Shown here in pieces: positions 8,234 to 16,882 of a stretch of DNA of 35,706 bases. Source of the stretch: Pedobacter sp. (lineage in GTDB: Bacteria > Bacteroidota > Bacteroidia > Sphingobacteriales > Sphingobacteriaceae); contig JACMPF010000185.1 in assembly GCA_014377665.1 (NCBI GenBank), positions 1 to 35,706 on the forward strand, given 5' to 3'. Each line of letters opens with the position of its first letter. Position 1 is the first letter of the stretch. Position numbers and translations under genes: made by a program. Under the pieces are notes generated by a model. That model was not told the origin of the DNA, did not search any database, and was given only the letters and a program-made list of their open reading frames with translations.

Positions 8234-9136
8234 ATGCAATTAAATACTACATTCTTTACATTCCTGGTACTAAGTTGTACGTTATCAAATCTTTCTGCTC
8301 AGAATGATAATAAGAACTCGACATTATTTAATCAGGATGACCTCAAGCAGGTAACGACCAACTATGCATTTACAGAAGGTTGTTCGTCTGACAAAGATGG
8401 TAATATATATTTTACGGATCAGCCAAATGACAAAGTGTGGAAGTACGGCACCGACGGTAAGGTCAGTTTATTCCTTGAGAAAACAGGTCGCGCAAACGGG
8501 ACATTCTTTGATAAAAAAGGCAACCTCATTCTTTGTGCAGATGACAAAGGAGAACTACGGTCGGTAAATAGAAAAGGTAAAGTAACAGTAATCGCGGAGA
8601 GTTTCGCAGGAAAACAGTTAAACGGACCAAATGATATATGGATTGATCCTAGTGGAAATATGTTTTTCACGGACCCTTATTATCAAAGGGATTATTGGAC
8701 AAGACGCAAACCTGACTTATCGCATCAAAGTGTCTATATAGTACCAAAAGGAAGTAAATCAATTGTGCTTGCTGCAGATAGTTTAAATCAACCAAATGGA
8801 ATTGTTGGTTCCCCCGATGGAAAGTATTTATACATAGCTGATGCTGGTGCAGGCAAAATATTTAGATATACTATTGGAAAAGAAGGTAAACTTTCTGCAA
8901 AACTGCTTTTTATCAACCGTGGTTCCGATGGAATGACTTTGGACGATAGAGGGAATATTTACCTTACAGGAAATGGTATAACAATTTACAACAACAAAGG
9001 ACAAAAGATTGGACAGATAAAAGTACCAGAAGGGACATCAAATGTATGCTTTGGCGGAAAGAAGAAGGACTTTCTGTTTATCACTGCTAAGACCTCACTT
9101 TATGCTATTCCGATGAAAGTAAAGGGTGTGGAATAA
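8234..9136 (+). CDS. Secreted SMP-30/gluconolactonase-like lactonase
   Basis: 300 residues with a signal peptide (about 1-23, ending NLSAQ). A six-bladed propeller is indicated by repeated DG-N-I-Y-F-T-D type blades: DKDGNIYFTDQPNDKVW, NGPNDIWIDPSGNMFFTD, SPDGKYLYIADAGAGKI and LDDRGNIYLTGNG. The usual metal/catalytic residues of SMP-30 appear as Glu48 (FTEGC), Asn133 (GPND), Asn188 (QPNGI) and Asp232 (GSDGMTL). This family hydrolyses sugar lactones such as gluconolactone, giving aldonic acids. It begins 25 bases after the kinase stop, on the same strand, and may be the last gene of the EEP-cyclophilin-kinase run. It ends convergently with the MFS gene, with only 24 bases between the stops. 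Substrate inferred from family only. Confidence 0.82.
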   Translation: MQLNTTFFTFLVLSCTLSNLSAQNDNKNSTLFNQDDLKQVTTNYAFTEGCSSDKDGNIYFTDQPNDKVWKYGTDGKVSLFLEKTGRANGTFFDKKGNLILCADDKGELRSVNRKGKVTVIAESFAGKQLNGPNDIWIDPSGNMFFTDPYYQRDYWTRRKPDLSHQSVYIVPKGSKSIVLAADSLNQPNGIVGSPDGKYLYIADAGAGKIFRYTIGKEGKLSAKLLFINRGSDGMTLDDRGNIYLTGNGITIYNNKGQKIGQIKVPEGTSNVCFGGKKKDFLFITAKTSLYAIPMKVKGVE

Positions 9137-9160
9137 ATAATATTGGTTTATCACATCGCC

Positions 9161-10345
9161 CTAAACTATACCCTTTGCGACACTGTTTTTCCAGTACACC
9201 ATATAAATCAAAGCTGTGAAAGAAATTGCGGCGGTTGCATAAAAAATAGGCGGAACCATACTCATTACATCCTGATAAAACCAGCCGGCGAATAATGCTC
9301 CTAGGCCGATTCCAGCTTCCAAAAATATATACATCGTTGCTACTGCTTTACCCCTATGATCTGGATCACTCAAATCTATTGTCCATGCGTTTAATGCAGG
9401 TGAGAGTATTCCAGTGCCAATTCCGTAAATTACAGCTCCTATAAAAAGTCCCAATTGGCTATAACTATAGCCAATTGCAATAAGCGCTACACCTAATATT
9501 ACAAGCCCTGCAATCGCTACATTTAACCTTCCGTGTTTGTCTGATATTTTACCTGCTACGAACCTTATCAGTAACGAAGAAATTGTGAAAATCATAAAGA
9601 AAATCCCCTTATTCACCAACCCAAGGTGACCGCCCCAATCGGGAATTAGTGTCAGAATTGCTCCATAGCCGACATATGACAATAGGGTTACAATAGCCGC
9701 AGGAAGGACTTTCACATCGATAATATCGCGTTTTGATAGCTTGAAAGCGGCAAAACTGAGCTTTTTCCTGTTCTGTAATGTCTCCTTCATATTCATCAAA
9801 ATAATTATGGACATTAAGGCGAATAGTGATGAACTATAGAACAATACATTGATAGAATATGTACCGCTAATATAACTGCCGATTGCCGGACCAATTGCCA
9901 TCCCCGTGCTAAAGCAAAGGCCATGTATCCCAAGTGCTTCTCCCCAACGTTCCTTTGGAACAATGTCGGCTACATAAGCAGAGGTGGCGGTGGGCTTAAA
10001 CCCTGTAGAAAAACCATGTATTAGTCTTAAAAACAGAAAACCGGAAACACTGGTTAATATGGGGTATAAAAAGCCGCATAGAAAACAGACCACAGAACCT
10101 ACAGCCATAATTGGTACCCTTCCAATAGTGTCCGTTAGCTTTCCGCTAAATGGTCTTGATATGCCTGCTGTTAAAGTAAATAATGCAATGATCAGACCTT
10201 TATATTCCGCACCTCCTAGCTTTGTAAGATATGCTGGAAGATCTGGAATTAGCATATTAAAACTTGCAGAAAAAAGTAATGAGCTTAGGCACAACAGAGC
10301 AAATGGTAAATTGAAAATTGGATCTTTGGAACTGGAATCTATCAT
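9161..10345 (-). CDS. MFS transporter, drug/metabolite exporter type
   Basis: 394 residues with about 12 hydrophobic segments. The loop 2-3 signature GKLTDTIGRVPIMAVGS corresponds to MFS motif A (G-x-L-x-D-x-x-G-R), and RFVAGKISDKHGRL repeats it in the second half. The proline/glycine-rich fifth helix GMAIGPAIGSYISG resembles the antiporter motif C, which favours an exporter of the DHA1 class. It follows the GxGYxYP gene on the same strand after about 20 bases, so the two may be co-transcribed. Nothing in the sequence gives the substrate; the neighbourhood only hints at a sugar or glycoside link. Confidence 0.8.
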   Translation of the reverse strand: MIDSSSKDPIFNLPFALLCLSSLLFSASFNMLIPDLPAYLTKLGGAEYKGLIIALFTLTAGISRPFSGKLTDTIGRVPIMAVGSVVCFLCGFLYPILTSVSGFLFLRLIHGFSTGFKPTATSAYVADIVPKERWGEALGIHGLCFSTGMAIGPAIGSYISGTYSINVLFYSSSLFALMSIIILMNMKETLQNRKKLSFAAFKLSKRDIIDVKVLPAAIVTLLSYVGYGAILTLIPDWGGHLGLVNKGIFFMIFTISSLLIRFVAGKISDKHGRLNVAIAGLVILGVALIAIGYSYSQLGLFIGAVIYGIGTGILSPALNAWTIDLSDPDHRGKAVATMYIFLEAGIGLGALFAGWFYQDVMSMVPPIFYATAAISFTALIYMVYWKNSVAKGIV

Positions 10346-10366
10346 TTAGACCACAAAAGTAGTGAT

Positions 10367-12268
10367 TTAATTGATTTTACCCGCAGCTGCTTCCGGATTT
10401 TGCTTTAACCAGATCCGATAAAGCTGGAAGAATGTCGGCGCATCTAGTAATTCGATTTTAGGATTCTTCTTCTGCAACTCTTCCACCACCTTGACATACC
10501 ATCCAGGATCTTTAAGTATGTTTCTAAACCAGTGAAAATGAAGATTTCTTTTATCGATACGTTCGATAATCGCGTTCGCAGCCTCTATAGGGTTGCCTTG
10601 ATTAATGTCAGCGTCAGCTCTTAAAACCGGCATATTTCCATGAAGTAATGTTAGAGGTGTATTTTGAGGAACAATGCCATTTGGACTAAATTTAGCATAG
10701 GCATCCAAGCCCTTACTATTTAATGCGGGCGCCAATCCATCAATAATGAAACCGCTAATTGTAATGTCCCATCTTTTATAATAAGGGATATTGTGCTTAA
10801 CCCAGGCATCCAAACCATCGGGCAGCCCAGATATCGGCCTTGGAGACTGTAACATTCCAGGCATAAGATATCCTGCTCCATTATCGGCTGCTACAAAATA
10901 ATCTTTAGCAGATGCACTTTCCCGCAAATAAGCCATCGCCATAGGTATCCTTTCCTCTAGTACCGGGCTTATGCTCCACATTAAAGGAAGCTTACCCCGT
11001 TCTTTGCTATCCCAAATAGAGGGCGTCATTTGGGATACCCAGGAGGAGGCATCATAATCTCCAACATAGAAGATTATAAAATCTCGACCATTGAAATTAA
11101 CGCTACCATCGGCGCGGAGGTATCCAGTTTTTTTCAAATCTCCCGCGCTTACCCATTTTTGCTCATACTTTTCTTTTAACGGGAAATGTTGCCAAAATGA
11201 GGCATTCGCCAACGCTCCATATCCTATAGCATCAGCATCCTTAAAAGCATTATAAGCGCTTATTATACGAGAATACTCCCATTCTGTGGGCACATCATCA
11301 TGGCTACCACCGGCGTGTTTGGTGTATTTAAAGGCCCATGGTGGAAAGCCTCCCAAGTACGCAAAAGCATCTCCTTTGTTTTGTTTATATGCTGCAAGCA
11401 AGAGCTCTTTTAGAGTGCTGAGATCTGTACCGATTTTTTGTGATAGCTCGTCGGTGGCGGCTTCATCGCCCCACGGACTAAGATCAAAGAAAAAGCCCCT
11501 TTTACTAACAAAAAAATCATGATTAGAAAGTGTATGGTGATTCCTGCCAGCGAACTCTGACATTTTTAGCCATTCTTGATCGATATAGTAAGCGCCATAT
11601 TTGGTATTACATTTCCCAGTCTTTATATATTTTTCGAGAAACCATAGGTAAGCATCATTCTTTGGAGATCCTGTAGAACGTCTTTCTGTTCCTGGAATGT
11701 TTCCAGTTCCTTTGAAGCGAGATGAGCCATCTGGATTTACCAACCAGGATTTTACAGAAAGCTTTGTCCCTCCAACCACCAATCGAGAGTATAAGCTTGA
11801 AGGATCCTTATCGTACCTGATAGCAATGAGATTTTCAATCCCTGAAATAGAGGAGGCAACATTGCTGGTTGATGCAACATTGGGATCATATACCACTACA
11901 CCAGAGATTTCATTCTTATAAGCATTCACTAACGCTAATATATTTGTGTAGACTATGGTGTCCCTTCCATAAAGCCACTTACCTTTTTGTCGATACAAGT
12001 TCCACCAATATTGATCGATATTGACAGGCCCATTCTCTACAAACTTAATGTACAACTCAGGGCTTTTTCGATTGACAATTCCCTGAAGTGTGGCGATAAG
12101 GTGCACATCTTCCCAGGCAGTATTCAGGTTTTGTGGAACTTTCATGTCTGAAGTTAGGGTATACCTCAAATCGAATACCCCAATTGGTCTTTTCACCTGT
12201 GCAAATCCCGTTATACATGGTAATTTCAATAACAAAAGAACGGCGAATCTTGTATATACATGTTTCAT
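10367..12268 (-). CDS. Secreted GxGYxYP-family putative glycoside hydrolase
   Basis: 633 residues from the ATG at 12268; the TTG just before it is less likely. The signal peptide ends near TGFAQ. The N-terminal domain contains EDVHLIATLQGIVNRKSPEL, typical of the GxGYxYP N-terminal domain. The C-terminal domain contains ADNGAGYLMPGMLQ, whose GAGYLMP (about 464-470) is the motif that names the family. The last part is rich in conserved aromatic and acidic residues (GGFPPWAFKYTKHAGG, VGDYDASSW). The family is listed as a putative glycoside hydrolase, with no activity that I know to be demonstrated. It is divergent from the GH-like gene at 12342 across about 70 bases, so the two could share regulation. 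Family assignment fairly strong; reaction unknown. Confidence 0.72.
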   Translation of the reverse strand: MKHVYTRFAVLLLLKLPCITGFAQVKRPIGVFDLRYTLTSDMKVPQNLNTAWEDVHLIATLQGIVNRKSPELYIKFVENGPVNIDQYWWNLYRQKGKWLYGRDTIVYTNILALVNAYKNEISGVVVYDPNVASTSNVASSISGIENLIAIRYDKDPSSLYSRLVVGGTKLSVKSWLVNPDGSSRFKGTGNIPGTERRSTGSPKNDAYLWFLEKYIKTGKCNTKYGAYYIDQEWLKMSEFAGRNHHTLSNHDFFVSKRGFFFDLSPWGDEAATDELSQKIGTDLSTLKELLLAAYKQNKGDAFAYLGGFPPWAFKYTKHAGGSHDDVPTEWEYSRIISAYNAFKDADAIGYGALANASFWQHFPLKEKYEQKWVSAGDLKKTGYLRADGSVNFNGRDFIIFYVGDYDASSWVSQMTPSIWDSKERGKLPLMWSISPVLEERIPMAMAYLRESASAKDYFVAADNGAGYLMPGMLQSPRPISGLPDGLDAWVKHNIPYYKRWDITISGFIIDGLAPALNSKGLDAYAKFSPNGIVPQNTPLTLLHGNMPVLRADADINQGNPIEAANAIIERIDKRNLHFHWFRNILKDPGWYVKVVEELQKKNPKIELLDAPTFFQLYRIWLKQNPEAAAGKIN

Positions 12269-12341
12269 CAATGACTAATATAGTAGAATTATTTTTATGA
12301 TTAAAATGTATCTTTAGAAAATATATTAATAACACATAAAC

Positions 12342-14204
12342 ATGTCGAAGTCACTGATATACCTATATTTTTCGATTTTTACCGTCAATCTTTATGGTCA
12401 GGATTCTATAAATTTACCAGCTTTATCTATCAACTCCTCCAGTCATGCAAGTACTTGGTTTGCTACAGATGGTCTCGGTAGAAAAATCAATCCAAATCAA
12501 TATCCCTCTTCAAGAGCAGGTAAATATGTAGGAATATTTTACTTTGTGTGGCAGGGTGCCCACGGCTTTGATCAGCACAGCGGGGGGGCTGCAGATGGCG
12601 GGATTATGCAAAAAAAACAAACTGATACACTGAGTCCGTATGACATCACTCAAATATTAAAGAAAAACTCTCTCAATCCACAGTACGGACCAGTCCATGC
12701 CTTTCACCATTGGGGGGAACCATATTTAGGTTACTATCTGGCAGATGATGAATGGGTCATTAGAAAGCACGCACAAATGCTTTCAGATGCTGGAGTTGAT
12801 GTCATCATTTTAGATGCTACAAATGCAGCTATTTATCTTCCGCAGGTAACAAAGATAGCGAACGTATATTCCAAATTAAGAAGTTCTGGTATTAGCACTC
12901 CATCAATCTCGTTCATCGTCAACAGCGCCGCAAAGCAAACTGTTGATAATTTGTACAAGCAGATTTACAAGAAAGGAATGTTTAAAGAATTATGGTTCAA
13001 CTGGAAGGGAAGACCGCTATTACTCTGTCCTCCCGAAGCATTAAATGAAGAGAACAAGAATTTCTTTTCAACCCGGCAATCCTGGGCATGGAGTAAGAAG
13101 CAGAAGTGGTTCGCAGATGGAAAGGATAAATGGCCATGGCTAGATCACTATCCACAGGCATACGGCTGGCATGAGTCGAAAGATCAGCCGGAACAGATTA
13201 CAGTTAGCATCGCACAGCACCCAATGTCAAACATTGGAAGGAGCTTTCAAGATGGCCAGGAACCAGAAGTGAAGCAAACAACAAAAGGACTCTATTTTCA
13301 AGAGCAATGGAATCGAGCCCTAGCCGTTGACCCCGAGTTTATTTTTGTAACAGGCTGGAATGAGTGGGTGGCAATGCGTTTTGACGATGGTGCCTCAGCA
13401 AATTTTCTCGGCAAAAATATCGGGAAGGGTGAAACCTATTTTGTTGACTTATATAATGCCGAGTTTAGCCGAGATGCAGAGCCCGAAAAAGGAGAAACAC
13501 AAGACCATTATTACTATCAATTGGTTAACAATATAAGAAAATTTAAGGGCGTAGAAAAGACTAATATCGAACAACTAACCTTTCCAAAGGTAATAGATGG
13601 TTATTTCGCTGACTGGCAAAATGTAATCACCTATTATAATGATGATGCTGGCGATACTTACCACAGGAAACATCCTGGATGGGGCCGCATCAAAGAGTAC
13701 CTCAACACATCAGGCAGAAATGATATCATTCAATGCAAAGTCAGCTCCGATAAATCTAACCTCTATTTCTATGTTAAGACAAGCGGACACATAAGTTCTT
13801 GGAAAGATAAAGATTGGATGCAACTGTTTATTTCAATAGAAGGCAGTCAGGCCGCTCACTGGCTTGGTTTTCAATATCTAATAAATGCAACAGTCGTAAA
13901 TAGTAAAACTACTTCCTTAACCAGATTGGATGGAGCGACCAGGCGACTGATAAACGGACATCTTCAATATCGGTATAAATCAAATGAACTGGAGCTTGCT
14001 ATCCCTTTAAGAATGCTTAACATCACGAGCCAGAATTTTGGCCTGAACTTCAAATGGGCAGACAATTGCCAGCTGTCTGGAGATCCAATGCATTGGATGG
14101 ACAACGGAGATTCAGCCCCTAACGGGAGATTTACCTATCATTATAGTTCATCGTCATCTAAGAATAGTCACACTTCCAGTAAGAGGGTTACATTCATTCG
14201 TTAA
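12342..14204 (+). CDS. Secreted GH71/99-like hydrolase with a C-terminal CBM9-like module
   Basis: 620 residues; the signal peptide ends VNLYG-QD. Residues about 55-405 form the probable barrel: KYVGIFYFVWQGAHGFD, then HHWGEPYLGYYLADD, AGVDVIILDAT, and FVTGWNEWVAMRF, with WNEW at 339-342 and Glu341 a likely catalytic acid. WNE motifs of this kind occur in GH99-related proteins. Residues about 412-600 form a second, beta-rich module beginning FPKVIDGYFADWQNV and ending near WMDNGDSAPNGRFTY, which resembles CBM9-like sugar-binding domains. A Ser-rich tail follows. It differs clearly from the shorter GH71/99-like protein at 3345. A TATCTTTA at 12307-12314 resembles the -7 element. The 3' end overlaps the convergent CHU_C gene by 51 bases. 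Enzyme activity is inferred. Confidence 0.62.
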   Translation: MSKSLIYLYFSIFTVNLYGQDSINLPALSINSSSHASTWFATDGLGRKINPNQYPSSRAGKYVGIFYFVWQGAHGFDQHSGGAADGGIMQKKQTDTLSPYDITQILKKNSLNPQYGPVHAFHHWGEPYLGYYLADDEWVIRKHAQMLSDAGVDVIILDATNAAIYLPQVTKIANVYSKLRSSGISTPSISFIVNSAAKQTVDNLYKQIYKKGMFKELWFNWKGRPLLLCPPEALNEENKNFFSTRQSWAWSKKQKWFADGKDKWPWLDHYPQAYGWHESKDQPEQITVSIAQHPMSNIGRSFQDGQEPEVKQTTKGLYFQEQWNRALAVDPEFIFVTGWNEWVAMRFDDGASANFLGKNIGKGETYFVDLYNAEFSRDAEPEKGETQDHYYYQLVNNIRKFKGVEKTNIEQLTFPKVIDGYFADWQNVITYYNDDAGDTYHRKHPGWGRIKEYLNTSGRNDIIQCKVSSDKSNLYFYVKTSGHISSWKDKDWMQLFISIEGSQAAHWLGFQYLINATVVNSKTTSLTRLDGATRRLINGHLQYRYKSNELELAIPLRMLNITSQNFGLNFKWADNCQLSGDPMHWMDNGDSAPNGRFTYHYSSSSSKNSHTSSKRVTFIR

Positions 14205-15965
14205 CTTAATAATGTAATAATATACCCCTGAAGGCAAGTCATTTCCATCTCTCTTTCCATCAAAAACATTAGCCGGATTGCAACTATGGTAAACGAGGAC
14301 GCCATACCTGTTATATATTTTTACATCAGCAGTATTGTAAACCTCAATACCTTTGAGTATCCAAGTATCATTGGTTCCATCATTATTTGGGCTAAATGAA
14401 GATGGTATTTTGATCGACGCTTCCCCTATAATCACTTTAAAAGCCGTCCTGACACTTTCGCATGCCCCGTTGCCTATCGCCCCGTAATATGTTACATTAT
14501 CTTTAACATTAATTATGAAGTTTCTATTTCTACTTTCTTGAAGTAAATTCCCATTCTCATAATAAATCCTATATAATGGGGCTGTTTCGGCGAAACTAAT
14601 TAATATTTCGGCTGCAGAGCACACAAATTTATTCTCCAAAACAGGTGCAGGTAGTTGAATTTCAATATTCTGGATTGTATATGGATATGATTGGGAGCAT
14701 GAAGAATTTCTTATTGTCAAAAGATAATCACCAGCCTTTACATTTCGAAGGTCTGGATCTGTAGAGATTTCCCTTCCACTTGCATCAGCCCAGGAGTATC
14801 GTATTCCGGATGCGACTACATTCGCACCTAAAATGCTTCCGATTCCTAAGTTGCAACTGTCATTTTTGATCACAGGCATTGACTGCATAGTTATTGGAGG
14901 ATTACCAGCTTTCACATGGAAAGGCCCCAACGTTTCCTGACAGCCGAATTCGTTCGACAGTATCAATTCATAATATCCTTCTTTTACATTGACCATATCC
15001 AATGTGATAGCTACAGTTTTTTTATCTACTCCAATCCAACGAAAGGATGTGGCATTAGTCTGAACACCAGTAATGCCCCCATTTAGTAACTCGCAGTCTG
15101 CAGATTTAGAAACGACAGAGCTTGTTGAACTAATCAATGGATTTCGCTGATTGACAACTATCTCTTCAGAGATTCTCTCACACAATCCAGCAGTCAGCCT
15201 CGCCGTTAAGCGGTATTTACCTGCTTGAACTCCAACAAGATCTAATCTATCGCCTACTTGATCACCAGCGGAATTTCTCCAGATGTAAGTATAAGGCCCC
15301 TCATCGGATGATGAGACAATTAATCCTGTTATCGAACCATCCGGCGATAAACATCTTGAGCTGGTAATCACAGCGCGGCTTTGGTCAATCAGCGGTCTCT
15401 CTGAGGCAACTTTGATTCTAATACTAGCTCTATTGGAGGAACAACCGTATTCGTCGGTGAGGGTGAGATAATATTGTCCGGCTGTAAGATTTATAAACTC
15501 ATTGGTTCCGATAATCACGCCCGACTCATCCTCCCATTTGAAATTAACAATAGTACTACTTGAAAAACGATCTGCTCGAACGCGAAGTGAATTCTCATCG
15601 CATGCAATAATTAAATTATTTTGTGTGGTAGCATTTGGTAAAACCTCCGGAACTGAAAAATTTATGGTATAAGTTGAACTACCATCAAGTGTGTAGTTAA
15701 GCTTATAGTTCCCGGGTGAAAGAGAGAGAATTTGATTTGAGGATCCAAGTAAATTTCCGCTGGAATCTTCCCATGAGAATACAAATCTGGTGGTGTTGGC
15801 ATTTTTGGGAATGATTGATCCGTTAGATTTGCATGATGCACTTGTTATGTTAAAATCTGCCTGACTAAGAGGATCTGCCGCATTAAAAGATCCCCAAGTC
15901 AAAGACATTGTACTGACAAACATCAACATACATAAGGATAAAAAAATGGTAAACCTGGAAATCAT
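14154..15965 (-). CDS. Secreted repeat protein with CHU_C (gliding-type, T9SS) C-terminal domain
   Basis: 603 residues with a signal peptide in the first 25 or so. Five tandem units of about 80 residues follow, starting near residues 41, 118, 201, 286 and 366. Each has an early Cys and Gly-Ser-I, a central Y/F-x-W-x-D-x-x-G, then L-x-x-x-x-x-G-x-Y-x-L, as in SprB-like or Ig-like repeats of surface adhesins. A degenerate sixth unit precedes the C-terminal domain at about 517-603. That domain has FSPNNDGTNDTW, VKIYNRYGVLVYHS, FDGKRDGNDLPSGVYYYI and the ending GSVTILR, the CHU_C type B domain for type IX secretion. It is probably exported to the cell surface as an adhesin-like protein. The ending is canonical, so the stop at 14154 is likely real despite the overlap with the convergent gene. 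Confidence 0.85.
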   Translation of the reverse strand: MISRFTIFLSLCMLMFVSTMSLTWGSFNAADPLSQADFNITSASCKSNGSIIPKNANTTRFVFSWEDSSGNLLGSSNQILSLSPGNYKLNYTLDGSSTYTINFSVPEVLPNATTQNNLIIACDENSLRVRADRFSSSTIVNFKWEDESGVIIGTNEFINLTAGQYYLTLTDEYGCSSNRASIRIKVASERPLIDQSRAVITSSRCLSPDGSITGLIVSSSDEGPYTYIWRNSAGDQVGDRLDLVGVQAGKYRLTARLTAGLCERISEEIVVNQRNPLISSTSSVVSKSADCELLNGGITGVQTNATSFRWIGVDKKTVAITLDMVNVKEGYYELILSNEFGCQETLGPFHVKAGNPPITMQSMPVIKNDSCNLGIGSILGANVVASGIRYSWADASGREISTDPDLRNVKAGDYLLTIRNSSCSQSYPYTIQNIEIQLPAPVLENKFVCSAAEILISFAETAPLYRIYYENGNLLQESRNRNFIINVKDNVTYYGAIGNGACESVRTAFKVIIGEASIKIPSSFSPNNDGTNDTWILKGIEVYNTADVKIYNRYGVLVYHSCNPANVFDGKRDGNDLPSGVYYYIIKLTNECNPLTGSVTILR

Positions 15966-16139
15966 TTAATTAAGTAACAATACTTTAAGAAAGCAATATA
16001 AACAATAGTTTCAAGAATCTATTTGCTGACGATACTCATGCATTTAACTAGAAACTCCCTATATTCGCCCCTTTCTTACTTGAAATCGATTACACAGCAG
16101 CCCTTGTTATCATCCCAGTTCCTTTCAAAATCGTCTTAT

Positions 16140-16410
16140 TTAAATCAATGGAAGAGCCAACGAAAGTATCTTACCGGAAAGGAAAGAGCTGCTGTCGTGT
16201 TTTTTAAGTTTCGAGCTTAACTTTTGGTTTGGATCTTTCTTAACTAAATTAACCAGTGAGAAATCTTGAATGAAAGATCTTGCTTCCTTAAGGATTTCCT
16301 TCCGCATGCCTATCAGATTCTAATAGTATAGCCATTTGCCTGGCTTTAAGCCCACTTAGATCATTAATTGAGTATTTATCTTTGATATAAACTATTTTTT
16401 TTACCTTCAT
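16140..16410 (-). CDS. Possible small gene, perhaps frameshifted (unrecognised)
   Basis: Two short overlapping frames read as if they were one. From the ATG at 16410, 40 codons (MKVKKIVYIKDKYSINDLSG to the stop at 16288) contain ARQMAILLESDRHAEG. In the next frame, from an ATG at 16307 to a stop at 16140, 55 codons begin MRKEILKEARSFIQDFSLV and end GKILSLALPLI. The two would join naturally near HAEG/KEILKEA. It is divergent from the small membrane ORF at 16416. I do not recognise the protein and cannot exclude chance ORFs. The rest of the stretch between 15966 and 16140 holds nothing I can support. Confidence 0.25.
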
Positions 16411-16415
16411 CAAAA

Positions 16416-16547
16416 ATGTACAGCATGGAACACCATCAATCTGCCCAGGGACTTCAAACACTAATTATATTATTAATTGTCGTTGCAATCATCATTTGCA
16501 CAGCGTATTATCTTTCGTTTATGAGAAAAAACAAATCAGAACATTAA
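16416..16547 (+). CDS. Small single-pass membrane protein (43 residues)
   Basis: The frame gives MYSMEHHQSAQGLQTLIILL and continues through a very hydrophobic stretch (about residues 14-35) to a basic tail, FMRKNKSEH. One transmembrane helix with a positively charged end is a credible small membrane protein. The second Met at 16425 could also be the start. The stop overlaps the stop of the convergent gene at 16544 by four bases, a compact arrangement that mildly supports reality. No function can be assigned. Confidence 0.4.
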   Translation: MYSMEHHQSAQGLQTLIILLIVVAIIICTAYYLSFMRKNKSEH

Positions 16548-16801
16548 TTTAAATCACTAGCCTCCAGTATCTCAATTTGTTCTCCAATCTGGTTAACTAA
16601 GGTTTGTGCAATATCATCATTAGTCGTCCAAGACCTCTTCGCATCTGATTCAGTGCTTGAAATATGTCCTGTTCTTTCGCCATTAACATATACCACATAA
16701 TCACCGTCTTTCGGTACTTCCACGCGTATAGCGTTAGGCTCACCGCCAATTTCTAAAGTAAACTCATAAGGGTTGAGGTCCTTTTCTTGCATATTTTTCA
16801 T
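16544..16801 (-). CDS. Hypothetical protein, 85 residues
   Basis: An acidic, soluble protein. From the ATG at 16801 it begins MKNMQEKDLNPYEFTLEIGG and contains DGDYVVYVNGERTGHI and a C-terminal helix (DIAQTLVNQIGEQIEIL). The only earlier in-frame start, at 16831, is a TTG, so the ATG is preferred; another ATG at 16792 is possible. The DGDY-x-V-Y-V-NGE-x-x-G-x-I pattern looks like a small beta sheet. It is divergent from the broken dinB gene and convergent with the small membrane ORF. I do not recognise the family. Confidence 0.55.
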   Translation of the reverse strand: MKNMQEKDLNPYEFTLEIGGEPNAIRVEVPKDGDYVVYVNGERTGHISSTESDAKRSWTTNDDIAQTLVNQIGEQIEILEASDLN

Positions 16802-16882
16802 TACGATCTCTATTTGTTGCTTTAAAAACAACTACTGTGGGGTATTGTTTCAATTGTAGAAAGCTCAAGTCAAAATTTATTC

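Noticed and set aside
4764-15965. Possible polysaccharide-utilisation locus
   Set aside because: No SusC/SusD pair, no hybrid two-component system and no anti-sigma/sigma pair are present, so the glycosidase genes do not form a classical PUL.
16023-16220. A 65-codon plus-strand frame in the gap after the CHU_C gene
   Set aside because: No recognisable motif, odd composition, and it lies opposite the more plausible minus-strand frames at 16140-16410.
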